Shown one piece after another: positions 44,418-53,099 of a DNA stretch of 64,000 bases (the first letter of the stretch is position 1; every line of letters starts with the position of its first letter). Both the position numbers and the translations under genes were made by a program. Source of the DNA: Alphaproteobacteria bacterium (GTDB taxonomy: Bacteria > Pseudomonadota > Alphaproteobacteria > JAVJVX01). The stretch spans positions 434,001-498,000 of the forward strand of contig JAVJVX010000005.1 in NCBI GenBank assembly GCA_040220875.1, in the 5' to 3' direction. The notes beneath the pieces were generated by a model. It was not told where the DNA came from. It was given only the letters and a program-made list of their open reading frames with translations, and did not search any database.

Positions 44418-45242
44418 TCAGCCGGTCAGCGCATCCCAGTACATTCGGGCCGAGGTAACGGCCAGAAAAAATGCGAACGCCGTACGAAGCCAGTCCGTGC
44501 GGATGGTGTGGGCCAGACGCGCGCCCCACGGGGCGGCCAGCATGGTAGCCGGCACGATCAGCCCGAAAGCCGCAAGGTTCACGTAGCCAAGGCTGAAGCG
44601 TGGCAGGCCCGTCTGCCCCCAGCCGGCGGCCACAAATCCGCAGGTGCCGGGGATAGCGATGATCAGACCGATCGCGGCGGCAGTCCCGACGGCGCGCCGG
44701 ATCGGATACCCGAAGGCACTGAGGACGGGCACGGACAACGTGCCGCCGCCGATTCCCATCATTGCCGAAACCGCGCCGATAAATCCGGCCGTGAGAACCT
44801 TGGCGATGCCCTGCGGCAGGTGGTCGGATATCCGCATGCCTTCGCGCGATATCATCATGCGCAGGGCCACCATCAGCGCGATGCTCGCGAAAACAAGCGA
44901 CAGCACCACGCCTTCGGCCACGCTGGCGAGGGCGGTCCCGAGCGCGACGCCGACAAATATCCAGGGGCCCCAGCTTTTCAGGAGTGCGCCATCCACGCCG
45001 CCACGGCGATAGTGGGACAGGGCGGAAACGGTCGAGGTCGCGATGATCGTGGCCAGCGAGGTGCCGACTGCCAGATGCATGCGGACAGCCGGGTCGAAAT
45101 CGAACCCGGTCAGCACGTGAAAGAGGACCGGCACGATGACGATACCGCCGCCGACGCCAAGCAGGCCGGCGATAAGCCCGGCGAACAGGCCCGTCGCCAG
45201 GAGCAGTGCCGCCAGCGGCAGGAGGGCGGAGGGCTCAAGCAT
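44418..45242 (-). CDS. TSUP (TauE/SafE) family permease
   Basis: A 274-residue inner-membrane protein with about eight helices and the two-fold family repeat: LIAGLLGVGGGIVIVPVLF near the N-terminus and FIGAVSAMMGIGGGTLSVPVLSAFGYP in the second half. The family exports or imports sulfite, sulfoacetate or other organic anions; substrate not predictable. Ends 10 bp from the convergent unknown gene. Confidence 0.92.
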   Translation of the reverse strand: MLEPSALLPLAALLLATGLFAGLIAGLLGVGGGIVIVPVLFHVLTGFDFDPAVRMHLAVGTSLATIIATSTVSALSHYRRGGVDGALLKSWGPWIFVGVALGTALASVAEGVVLSLVFASIALMVALRMMISREGMRISDHLPQGIAKVLTAGFIGAVSAMMGIGGGTLSVPVLSAFGYPIRRAVGTAAAIGLIIAIPGTCGFVAAGWGQTGLPRFSLGYVNLAAFGLIVPATMLAAPWGARLAHTIRTDWLRTAFAFFLAVTSARMYWDALTG

Positions 45243-45301
45243 GGCTCATCACAGGCCCGCCTGGCCGCCCGCCGCGGCACGAACGGGGGCGCATGCCGGC
45301 A

Positions 45302-45946
45302 CTAGTCGCGGGGTGTCGCCACGCGTTCGGCCACGAACGCGGTTTCCGCCAGATGGGGCCGGGCCCGGAGCACGGTGTCGAATTCGGCCGGATCGGCGAG
45401 ATGGGCCACATCCATCACGGGAAGGCTCAACCGGCCCTTGATTTCGTCCGTCAGGCACCAGGTCGCTCGTCGCCGGCCGCGCATAAGGGGTGCCAGCGCC
45501 GCATCGTCCCAGAGCGGGGCGCCCGCGGGGCCTGGCGCCTCGGTCTCGTAGACGCGGATCAGGAGGTAGGGCTGGCGCGGGCCATCCTCGGCAAGGAAAG
45601 TCCGCTGCGCCAGAAACATCTGGTAGTTTTCGTCCGAATCCGGCTCGTCCGGCAGACGGCCCCATCGCCGCACCCAGTTGGCCGCGAAGGCCTGAAGATC
45701 CGTATTGCCCAGCACCTCCGTCACCGCGTCGGCACTATCGAGAACCATATGGTCGAACCAACGATAAGTGTGCGCCGCGGGCACGGGCGAAATGGCCTTC
45801 CAATTGGTGTATTGCCGAATCCCGGGGATACTGTTGAAAAACGGGTTGTCCACCTCGCGCAGCCAATCCTCGTAATTGTCGCGCGCCGCGTCCTCGCGTG
45901 GCGTGTAGGTAAGGTAAAGCATGGTCGCCGCCGGTGCCGAGCTCAT
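45302..45946 (-). CDS. Hypothetical protein, possible dimeric alpha/beta-barrel fold
   Basis: A 214-residue soluble protein. The segment MLYLTYTPREDAARDNYEDWLREVDNPFFNSIPGIRQYTNWKA has the pattern of EthD/ferredoxin-like small-molecule binding domains (beta-strand, DxxxYxxWxxxxHxP-like helix, IPGI). A second, similar half (LIRVYETEAPG...) may be a repeat of the fold. No function assigned. I start at the ATG before SSAPAATMLY; a longer frame is basic and unlikely. Lies 75 bp from the response regulator gene. Confidence 0.7.
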   Translation of the reverse strand: MSSAPAATMLYLTYTPREDAARDNYEDWLREVDNPFFNSIPGIRQYTNWKAISPVPAAHTYRWFDHMVLDSADAVTEVLGNTDLQAFAANWVRRWGRLPDEPDSDENYQMFLAQRTFLAEDGPRQPYLLIRVYETEAPGPAGAPLWDDAALAPLMRGRRRATWCLTDEIKGRLSLPVMDVAHLADPAEFDTVLRARPHLAETAFVAERVATPRD

Positions 45947-46021
45947 GACCGCCTCCCGGATGGATTGAATTCCCAATCCTATCACGGATCGGCGTCCCCG
46001 GGGCAAATCCGCGCCGGGGCG

Positions 46022-46384
46022 TCAGGCCAGCGCCGCCACGGTCTCGAGAACGATCCTGGCCCGCAGCGGCTTCTTCAGCGCTTGGTCGGCGCCCATGAGC
46101 CGGGCCGAATCGAGATAGTCATAGATATGCTGCGAGCCGCCGCCGGAAATAGCCACGATCTTGAGATCGGGCCGGAGCTGGCGCGCGGCCCGGATGGTTT
46201 CCATGCCTTCCTGCACCGGCATGAACAGATCCGTGATCATCAGATCGGGGCGGTCGCGCTCGACCAGCCTCACGCCATCGCGCCCATCGGCCGCCTCACT
46301 CACCGTATGGCCGGCCTTTTCCAAAACGCGTCGCAAAAAGCTACGGATGCCTGCCTCATCGTCGATCACGAGAATTCTTGCCAT
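46022..46384 (-). CDS. Single-domain response regulator
   Basis: A 120-residue receiver: VIDDEAG, phosphoacceptor in MITDLFMPVQEG, conserved Ser in AISGGG and Lys in LKKPL. No output domain. The start overlaps the stop of the hybrid kinase by one base (TGATG), so the pair is translated together and this receiver is a likely phosphorylation target of that kinase. Confidence 0.93.
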   Translation of the reverse strand: MARILVIDDEAGIRSFLRRVLEKAGHTVSEAADGRDGVRLVERDRPDLMITDLFMPVQEGMETIRAARQLRPDLKIVAISGGGSQHIYDYLDSARLMGADQALKKPLRARIVLETVAALA

Positions 46385-48171
46385 CAAATGGATGCTCCCC
46401 TGTCGGAAAAAGCGTCGGCGATTGCCCGACGTGCTTCATGAGCAAGGGATATGCCAGAGACGGGTTTGACGAGAACGTGGTTAATCCCGATCTCCCCCAG
46501 GGCATCCATGAGTTCCCGGCTGGTGGTCCCGGTGCAGATCACAATGGGCAGATTCGGGCGCACCGCGCGGGCGGCGCGCGCCAGCTCCACGCCCGAACAA
46601 TGCGGCATGTCCTGATCGGTGACGAGAAGGTCCCAGCGATCGGGTGCTTGCTGAAGCCGCGCCAGGGCCACGCGCGGCTCACGCACGGCATCGACGGTGA
46701 ATTGATGGCGCTGCAGCATCGCCGCCGCGACGCCGAGAACGGCGGCGTCATCATCGACCAGCAGCACCCGCAGCCCCGCGCCCGACACCGGCACGGGCCG
46801 ATTGGCGGACTCGTTCACGCCCGCTTCGGCATCGCCCGGAGCGAGCGGGATCAGCACATCGAAGCGCGTCCCGTTCCCCGGCACGGTTTCGGCCCGGATC
46901 GCGCCCTTGTGGCCGGCGACGATGCCCTGCACGGCGGCCAGCCCCAGACCCGAGCCCGCCCCGGCCTCCTTGGTGGTGAAAAACGGTTCAAAAATGCGCT
47001 CCAGAACTTCAGGCGTCATTCCGCATCCTGTATCGGCGACCATGATCCGGGCATGGTTGCCGGGCGTCAGGGTCCCGACGCCGTGCCGATACGGCCGGTG
47101 ATCGGCCGACAGCCGCGCGGGACCGGCAAAAAACGCCCCGCCCTCGGGCAACGCGCCTCCATTATTGAAGGCGTGCGCCTCTCCCTGGCTGATCCGCGCC
47201 GGGCCGACACGAAGCGTCAGCCGTCCCGGGGCGCCGCCCAGCGCATCCCGGGCATTAATGCAGGTATTGATCAGCACCTGATAAATCTGGGTGACGTCTC
47301 CCAGCACCCGCAACGCGCCGTCTGTTGTGGCCAAATCGATCGTGACGCTGGACGGCAGAAGTGAGCGCAGCATGGTCGTGATTTCGTGCACCGTGGCCAG
47401 AAGGTCAAATGACCTGAAGCTTTCCGCGCCCTTGCGGCTGTAGGCGAGGATTTGCTCGATGAGCCGCTGCGCCCGGTGACCGGCGCGCAAGATCTCGTCC
47501 AGACTCTCGCGGGCGGGACCGCGGGCAGGCACTTCCTCGTTCAGCAGATCGGCGTGGCCCAGGATGACGGCCAGAATGTTGTTGAAGTCATGCGCAACGC
47601 CCCCGGCGAGCGTGCCGAGTGCGCGGTATTTCTGGGCCTCGTAAAACTGCGCCTCGAGCGAGGTCCGCGTGCGCGCCGCCTCGAGTTCATGGCTTACATC
47701 CGTTGCCGAACCCCGGTAACCCAGGAGATGACCGGCCTTATCGAAGAACGGCCGGCCGCTGACCGACAGGATGCGGGGTTTGCCATGCTGGTCGCGCCCT
47801 TCGACGAGGGCGTCGCGAAATTCCTGTGGCGCGATCATGGCGCGGAGGATTTTGATCCGAGTCCTGGGCACGAGCCTGAAGCCGAGCCGGATGGCCAGTT
47901 TTCCATACCACCAATCCGGCGGATGGCCGGTCAGATCCTCGATACGTTGCGTGAGAAAGATCAGCCGGTACTTGTCGTCGGTCTCCCACAGCCAGTCGGA
48001 GCACACCTCGGCAAAATCCATCAGGCGCTTTTCGCGCATTTCGATATCGGCTTCGCGCCCGCGCAGAAGGCGCGCGCGGCGCGTCAGGCCGAGTCTTTTT
48101 TCCGGGGCGGGCCCGGGCCCGGGCCCCGACCCGCCGGACCGGGACCGGGGAAAGATAAAGCCGTAATTCAT
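46384..48171 (-). CDS. Hybrid sensor histidine kinase (PAS-HisKA-HATPase-REC)
   Basis: A 595-residue cytosolic hybrid kinase resembling the C-terminal half of CckA. A glycine/proline-rich tail, a PAS domain (about 45-155; WLWETDDKYRLIFLTQRIEDLTGHPPD), HisKA with GGVAHDFNNILAVILGHADLL (His in AHDFNN), HATPase with NTCINARDAL, DTGCGM and GSGLGLAAVQGIV, and a C-terminal receiver with LLVTDQDMPHCSG. Followed by a one-domain regulator, giving a His-Asp-(His)-Asp relay. PAS signal unknown. Confidence 0.93.
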   Translation of the reverse strand: MNYGFIFPRSRSGGSGPGPGPAPEKRLGLTRRARLLRGREADIEMREKRLMDFAEVCSDWLWETDDKYRLIFLTQRIEDLTGHPPDWWYGKLAIRLGFRLVPRTRIKILRAMIAPQEFRDALVEGRDQHGKPRILSVSGRPFFDKAGHLLGYRGSATDVSHELEAARTRTSLEAQFYEAQKYRALGTLAGGVAHDFNNILAVILGHADLLNEEVPARGPARESLDEILRAGHRAQRLIEQILAYSRKGAESFRSFDLLATVHEITTMLRSLLPSSVTIDLATTDGALRVLGDVTQIYQVLINTCINARDALGGAPGRLTLRVGPARISQGEAHAFNNGGALPEGGAFFAGPARLSADHRPYRHGVGTLTPGNHARIMVADTGCGMTPEVLERIFEPFFTTKEAGAGSGLGLAAVQGIVAGHKGAIRAETVPGNGTRFDVLIPLAPGDAEAGVNESANRPVPVSGAGLRVLLVDDDAAVLGVAAAMLQRHQFTVDAVREPRVALARLQQAPDRWDLLVTDQDMPHCSGVELARAARAVRPNLPIVICTGTTSRELMDALGEIGINHVLVKPVSGISLAHEARRAIADAFSDRGASI

Positions 48172-48238
48172 CTCGCCTTTCCTCGCCCGGAGAGCACTCG
48201 CCCGGGCATAAGCGGACTTCTCACATCCTCAGGACCGG

Positions 48239-48254
48239 ACAGGGCCGGCCCTGT
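48239..48254. repeat. 16-bp perfect palindrome between two minus-strand genes
   Basis: ACAGGGCCGGCCCTGT is its own reverse complement. It lies 68 bp upstream of the hybrid kinase start and 55 bp after the HtrA-like stop. Operator or transcript-end stem; no T-run on the minus strand. Confidence 0.6.
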
Positions 48255-48308
48255 TTCAATCGCTCCATAGCGCGGCGTGAAGGGACGGGGACCAAGGCGC
48301 CCCGCCGG

Positions 48309-49382
48309 TCAGTGGAGGGAGGGACGCTTCAGCAGATCCGCCCGATCGACCGAGCGTACGCGGACCGACTGCATCTGGCCGTCGCGGAATACAGTCAACG
48401 GAATTTCCGTGCCCGCGGGGCCCAGCGCCCACATACCCCGCAAGAACCCGGCCAAGGTCGTGACCTCGCGGTCGCCGACGGCGAAAATTACATCGCCTGT
48501 CGCGAGGCCGGCCCGGGCGGCGGGACTCTTCTCCGAAAGCCCCACCACGACCAGCCGCCCATCAACGTCGGTGGCGTAGGCACCAATCCAGGGGCGCGAC
48601 GGTGTCCGACGCCGGCCATAGCGCTGGAGATCGTCCAGGATAGGCGGCAGGAGATCGATCGGGATCGACATATTGCCCTGAGCCCGCACGCCGGTATCGA
48701 GCGATGCGCCCTCGTCACCAACCCCGCCCCAGGTCGGCTCGTCGTTATCGAGCAGGGAGTCCCGGTCTTCGTCGTCGTCGTCCTCGGGCTGAACCAGCAG
48801 CGAGCCGATCCCGACCAGTTCGCCGGCCCGGTTGATCAGACCTGCCCCGCCCCAGTTGGGATGGGCCGGGCCGGTATAGATCGCGTCCTTAAGGAAATAT
48901 TCCCAATAGCCGGCAAACGGCCGGATGTCTTCCACCTTGGCGAGAAGGGCCCGCCGGCGTCCGCCGGCCCCCGCGAACAGGACCTGCTCGCCCGTCCGCA
49001 ATGCGGCCGAGCGACCCAGTGGCAACGGCGCAACATCAAGCGTCCCCAGCGCCTGGACCAGGCCGAGACCGCTTTCGAAATCATAGGCGACCTGATGCGC
49101 CGGCAGGGCCTGAAGGCCGGAACGGCCACCTGACGCGGTGAGCCAGATATCCGCCGCCTCGGTGACGAGATAACCCACCGTCAGCACCAGCCCGCCTTCC
49201 GCGATGACGACGCCGTGGCCGGCTCGCTCGGTGCCCAGAATGGGCGCCGTGAACGCGTCTTCGGGAATCCGGGTGCGCACGGAGACAACCGCATCGAGCG
49301 CGCGGTTCAGGTCGAAATCGACATCGCCTTCGACCGGGCGTGCGTCATTGGGAATGTCCCAGGCATCTGAATTCGTCGTCAT
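48309..49382 (-). CDS. HtrA/DegP-like pseudoprotease with PDZ domain
   Basis: A 357-residue protein with the S1C protease plan: protease-like domain (about 25-235) and PDZ domain (about 255-350; RPWIGAYATDVDGRLVVVGLSEKSPAARAGLATGDVIFAVGDREV). The catalytic positions are all replaced: TNNHVV is TVGYLV (His lost), the Asp block is DFESGLGLV, and GNSGGPL is PNWGGAGL (Ser lost). There is also no signal peptide, so it should be cytosolic, and an acidic insert (QPEDDDDEDRDSLLDNDEP) near residue 210. Likely a binding or scaffold protein. ATG chosen before TTNSDAWDI. Confidence 0.85.
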   Translation of the reverse strand: MTTNSDAWDIPNDARPVEGDVDFDLNRALDAVVSVRTRIPEDAFTAPILGTERAGHGVVIAEGGLVLTVGYLVTEAADIWLTASGGRSGLQALPAHQVAYDFESGLGLVQALGTLDVAPLPLGRSAALRTGEQVLFAGAGGRRRALLAKVEDIRPFAGYWEYFLKDAIYTGPAHPNWGGAGLINRAGELVGIGSLLVQPEDDDDEDRDSLLDNDEPTWGGVGDEGASLDTGVRAQGNMSIPIDLLPPILDDLQRYGRRRTPSRPWIGAYATDVDGRLVVVGLSEKSPAARAGLATGDVIFAVGDREVTTLAGFLRGMWALGPAGTEIPLTVFRDGQMQSVRVRSVDRADLLKRPSLH

Positions 49383-49589
49383 TGCGTCATTCTCTTGGTT
49401 GCACCGCCATCTTCCACAGGCAGGACCGGCGAGGGCCGGCCCCCTGACCCCGAGCATCTAGCAGGGTTATATCAGATGACACCATATCCTCGAAAATTTG
49501 ACGATGCGGTCATATCGTACCCGCCGCCATTCACGCATAATTGAAAACAGGAAAGCGTGCAGGCATGCTGGCGCGCACCGGAGAGATCG

Positions 49590-50600
49590 ATGCCCAACCG
49601 CCTTTTTTCCGTGACCGCCCCCGCAGGCTACCAGGATACGATCCGCGCCACGGCGGAAGAATGTGACGTTCTCGACATACGCGAGCGCGCGCCCCTCAGC
49701 GACGGCCGCATCTCGATCGAGCTGGCGGTCGGCCCCGACAACCGCCAGGACGTGCTGGACCGGCTGCAGGCGGCGCTCGGCGGGAGCGAAGACTGGCGCA
49801 TCGACATATTCTCCCTCGAGGCCACGCTGCCCGCGCCCGGTGGCAACGGGACCGGCGAATCCCGTCGGGCGACAGGCGCCTCGACCCGGGAGGAACTCTA
49901 TAACGAGGTTGCGGCAGGCGCCTCGCTGAGCTGGACCTATCTCTATCTCGTCGGCCTTTCCACCGTGGTCGCGGCGATCGGCCTCCTCGCGGATTACACG
50001 GCCGTCGTGATCGGCGCCATGGTCATCGCCCCCCTGTTGGGTCCCAATCTGGCGCTTTCTCTGGGCGCGGCTTTGGGCGACCGGATGCTGATCGTCCATG
50101 CAATCCGGACCTTGATTGCGGGGCTGGTCCTCGTGCTGGTGATCAGCGCGGCCCTGGGTGCCGTCTATCCGCCTGAGACGGCCAGCGTCGAACTCATGAG
50201 CCGGGTGGACGTCAACATGGCCAGCGTCGTGCTCGCCCTGGCGTCGGGCGCCGCCGCCGTCCTTTCGCTGACCACCGGCCTGTCCGCCGGGCTGGTGGGG
50301 GTCATGGTCGCCGTCGCCCTTTTGCCACCGGCGGCGGCGACGGGTCTGTTCCTCGGCGCCGGCGTTTTCCATCTGGCAATCAGCGCGGCCCTTCTCCTGG
50401 CGGTGAACATTGTCTCGGTCAACCTGGCCGCCCAGCTCGTCTTTATGGCGAGGGGAATAAAGCCCCGCACATGGCTGGAAAAACAGGCCGCCCGCCAGTC
50501 GAGCCTGTCCAACCTTCTCGCTCTCGCCATTCTGCTCGCCCTCATGCTGGGGGCGATCTATTTCTATGTGCCTCGACTGCTGGTGACCGCCGGGCCGTAG
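49590..50600 (+). CDS. TIGR00341/DUF389 family membrane protein
   Basis: A 336-residue protein: cytosolic ACT-like N-terminal domain (about 1-85), then about six to seven membrane helices with STVVAAIGLLADYTAVVIGAMVIAPLLGPNLALSLG, the DUF389 signature, and VAVALLPPAAATGLFLGAG. Function unknown. ATG with GGAGAG five bases upstream. Convergent with the DUF547 gene. Confidence 0.9.
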   Translation: MPNRLFSVTAPAGYQDTIRATAEECDVLDIRERAPLSDGRISIELAVGPDNRQDVLDRLQAALGGSEDWRIDIFSLEATLPAPGGNGTGESRRATGASTREELYNEVAAGASLSWTYLYLVGLSTVVAAIGLLADYTAVVIGAMVIAPLLGPNLALSLGAALGDRMLIVHAIRTLIAGLVLVLVISAALGAVYPPETASVELMSRVDVNMASVVLALASGAAAVLSLTTGLSAGLVGVMVAVALLPPAAATGLFLGAGVFHLAISAALLLAVNIVSVNLAAQLVFMARGIKPRTWLEKQAARQSSLSNLLALAILLALMLGAIYFYVPRLLVTAGP

Positions 50601-50622
50601 GGTGCCCGACCGGCCGTGGCCG

Positions 50623-51507
50623 TCAGGGCAGAGAGGTCCCATTGAGCGACCAGTCGTAGCGATAGTCGGAAATCTCGTCGTTTAGGGCGAGGGATTCGGC
50701 CAACGCCAAATCCGCGAAACGGCGAATATGGGCGATGACATCCTCCTCGTCCCGGCCGAAATCCTCCTCAAACCAGCTATAGATCTTGGACAGGACCAGC
50801 CCGTCCGGGCCGGCCGAAACGCCGCGCGGATGATTGATGTAACTCCGCGCGCCTTCATCCAGCAGGGCCGGCGCTCCGCTGCCTGTAAAGGGGTGAGCGA
50901 TCAGGTTGGGGCAGCCGATCGACGCGCAGTTGACCGCGTAATGGATGCGCGGATCGCGCCAGATCGGACGCAGGATCCGATGCTCGATATCATTGAGAGA
51001 AACTTCGTGCCCCTCCACGGTAACGAGCGTCTTGCCCCAGGGACCATCGGCGAAAAATCCCGGCGAGATGTCAATGTCGAGGATTGTGTCCACCGGAAAA
51101 TGATCGAGCACGACCTGGACGGTCAGCGCGTTATAGAGGTTGACCCAGAACGCCAGCTGCTCGTCGCGGTTCAGGGTGCTGACCGGCAGCGCCGCCAGAC
51201 GGTCGATATACGTGCCGAGTGCCGCCCTGTCCCCGGCCGTGACATCGCCATACGCGACGCGATTGATCCCGTCATCGCCCACCACGACATAGCGCGTCAA
51301 AAATTCGCCCCAGTCGCGGTGATCAACGATTTGCGCGGATTGGGGGTCGTGGCGTGTCCACCTTTCCCAGAGATCGGCCTTCGGCGCGAACAGCGCATCG
51401 AGGCTCACCGCCCCCGCGCCCGGCGCGATGAAGGGCGCAAGCGACAGGGCCAGGGCCGCGATCAGGAGCTTCAGGGTCAAGCCGGGTCCGTGGGGGTGCG
51501 GGCGCAT
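50623..51507 (-). CDS. DUF547 secreted protein
   Basis: A 294-residue protein with a Sec signal peptide (TLKLLIAALALSLAPFIAPGAGA, cleaved about residue 33) and a DUF547 domain: LAFWVNLYNALTVQVVLDHFP, DIEHRILRPIW, HYAVNCASIGCPNL. The family has a cysteine-protease-like fold but no known substrate. AGGAGG ribosome site before the ATG fixes the start. Downstream of the symporter gene but separated by a terminator. Confidence 0.92.
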   Translation of the reverse strand: MRPHPHGPGLTLKLLIAALALSLAPFIAPGAGAVSLDALFAPKADLWERWTRHDPQSAQIVDHRDWGEFLTRYVVVGDDGINRVAYGDVTAGDRAALGTYIDRLAALPVSTLNRDEQLAFWVNLYNALTVQVVLDHFPVDTILDIDISPGFFADGPWGKTLVTVEGHEVSLNDIEHRILRPIWRDPRIHYAVNCASIGCPNLIAHPFTGSGAPALLDEGARSYINHPRGVSAGPDGLVLSKIYSWFEEDFGRDEEDVIAHIRRFADLALAESLALNDEISDYRYDWSLNGTSLP

Positions 51508-51523
51508 AAGGCCTCCTGACAGG

Positions 51524-51557
51524 AAAAAATTGGGAGCAGCCGCCAATTTCGCTGCCC
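51524..51557 (-). terminator. Intrinsic terminator after the SSS symporter gene
   Basis: Minus strand: GGGCAGC ... GCTGCTCCC (one bulged T) followed by AATTTTTT. About 60 bp after the symporter stop and just ahead of the DUF547 ribosome site. Confidence 0.65.
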
Positions 51558-51619
51558 CGTGAGAACCGGGCAAGTCACCATTTCGGGAGGCCAAAGAACC
51601 GGCCGCCCGTCCCTCTGTC

Positions 51620-52993
51620 TCACGCGGCCTCGGGACGCGGTCTGATGAAGGCGCCCAGAAGAAAGGTCAGCGCGGCAGCGCCGATCGCGGTCATGAACGG
51701 GGCTTCGAGCGCAAACAGCGCCTCGCCCCAGAGCGTGACCGCAAAGCCCACGATGAGCGCGGCCAGTGCGGTCATCGGCCCGCCCCGGCGCGTCCAGAGT
51801 CCAAACAGGACAGTGACCAGAAGGCCGGCGGTACCGAAGGACGAGGCCAGTACGACGAGATCGAGTATCGTCTCGTCGCCGCGTGCGATGGCATAGGCCG
51901 CGAGCCCGGCCAGCACGACGATGATCCGGGCGGAGCGCACCCTGCCTTTTTCGGACAGGCGGGGGAGCGCGCGCACGACGAGATTGTGGGAGACGAGTGC
52001 CGAGGCGGTCAGAAGCGTGCTGTCTACGGTCGACAAGATGGCCGAGAGCAAGGCGCCGATCAGGATCGCGAACAGGACGGGCGGCAGAAGGTTCGCCGCA
52101 AGGACAGGCAAAAACTGATCCCGATGGGCGAGATCGGGTGCCAGATGCGCGCCCACAAGCGCGATCGTTACGGGAATGAGGCCAAGGGCGAGATACACGC
52201 CCGCAGCCGCGAAGCACGCCCGGCGTGCGATGGCGGGCGAGCGTGCCGCCAGCAGGCGCGACAGCGCTTCCTGGGAAACGAGGGATCCCAGAATGGGGAT
52301 CATCCATAATTCCAGCCGCGCCCAGCCGGTTTCATCCGGTGCCACAAGGCGCAACTGCCCCGGCTCGATCGCGGCGATCCCGGCCCCGATCCCGCCGGCC
52401 GCCGCCAGGACGAATCCAAGAAGAATGACGAGACCGATGACGAGCACAGCACCCTGCACCGCATCGGTCACCACATCGCCCCAGAGCCCGCCCAGTGTCG
52501 TGTAGAGGATGACGAGCACTGTCGCGGCGACAAGGGACAGCGCCAGCGGCACCTCGGTCAGCACGTTCAGGATCTGGCCGAAGGCGAGCAACTGGGCAGC
52601 CGCCCATATGATCACGGCCGGGAGGAGCACGAGCACGGCCACGCGCTCGAGAAGCGGCGAATAGCGCTCGCGGAAGAAATCACCCAGGGTAACGTAATTG
52701 CGCCGGCGCATCTGGTAGGCGAGGAAGATCGCCATCAGGAACAGGCAGATCGCGTAGCCGAACGGGTCGGCCCGCCCGCCCGCGAGGCCCTGTTCGGCGA
52801 CGGCGGCAGACGAGCCCATGACAGTTTCGGCGCCGAACCAGGTTGCGAACAACGAGACACTGGCGAGGCCCAGGCCGAGACGCCGGCCCGCCAGCAGATA
52901 ATCGCCCTCGGTATGGACGCGCCGCGATGCCCAGACGCCGATAGCGAGCTGTACCGCGACATAGAAAATGATGGAAATCCAGATTAGCGCCAC
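51620..52993 (-). CDS. Sodium:solute symporter (SSS family)
   Basis: A 457-residue permease with about 13 membrane helices: GDYLLAGRRLGLGLASVSLFATWFGAETVMGSS, LYTTLGGLWGDVVTDAVQGAVLVIGL, and LLSAILSTVDSTLLTASALVSHN (sodium-site region SAILSTVDS) are characteristic. Substrate cannot be read from sequence; relatives carry proline, pantothenate or carboxylic acids. Next upstream on the same strand is the semialdehyde dehydrogenase. Confidence 0.93.
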   Translation of the reverse strand: MALIWISIIFYVAVQLAIGVWASRRVHTEGDYLLAGRRLGLGLASVSLFATWFGAETVMGSSAAVAEQGLAGGRADPFGYAICLFLMAIFLAYQMRRRNYVTLGDFFRERYSPLLERVAVLVLLPAVIIWAAAQLLAFGQILNVLTEVPLALSLVAATVLVILYTTLGGLWGDVVTDAVQGAVLVIGLVILLGFVLAAAGGIGAGIAAIEPGQLRLVAPDETGWARLELWMIPILGSLVSQEALSRLLAARSPAIARRACFAAAGVYLALGLIPVTIALVGAHLAPDLAHRDQFLPVLAANLLPPVLFAILIGALLSAILSTVDSTLLTASALVSHNLVVRALPRLSEKGRVRSARIIVVLAGLAAYAIARGDETILDLVVLASSFGTAGLLVTVLFGLWTRRGGPMTALAALIVGFAVTLWGEALFALEAPFMTAIGAAALTFLLGAFIRPRPEAA

Positions 52994-53099
52994 CTGCCCC
53001 CACCCTTGACCGCACCCCGGCCTCGCCGGTTGTTACGTCAGCCCGGGTTATAGGGGATGGGGGTGGGGATTGGCGAGACCGGATCGCCGGGGCCGCCGG

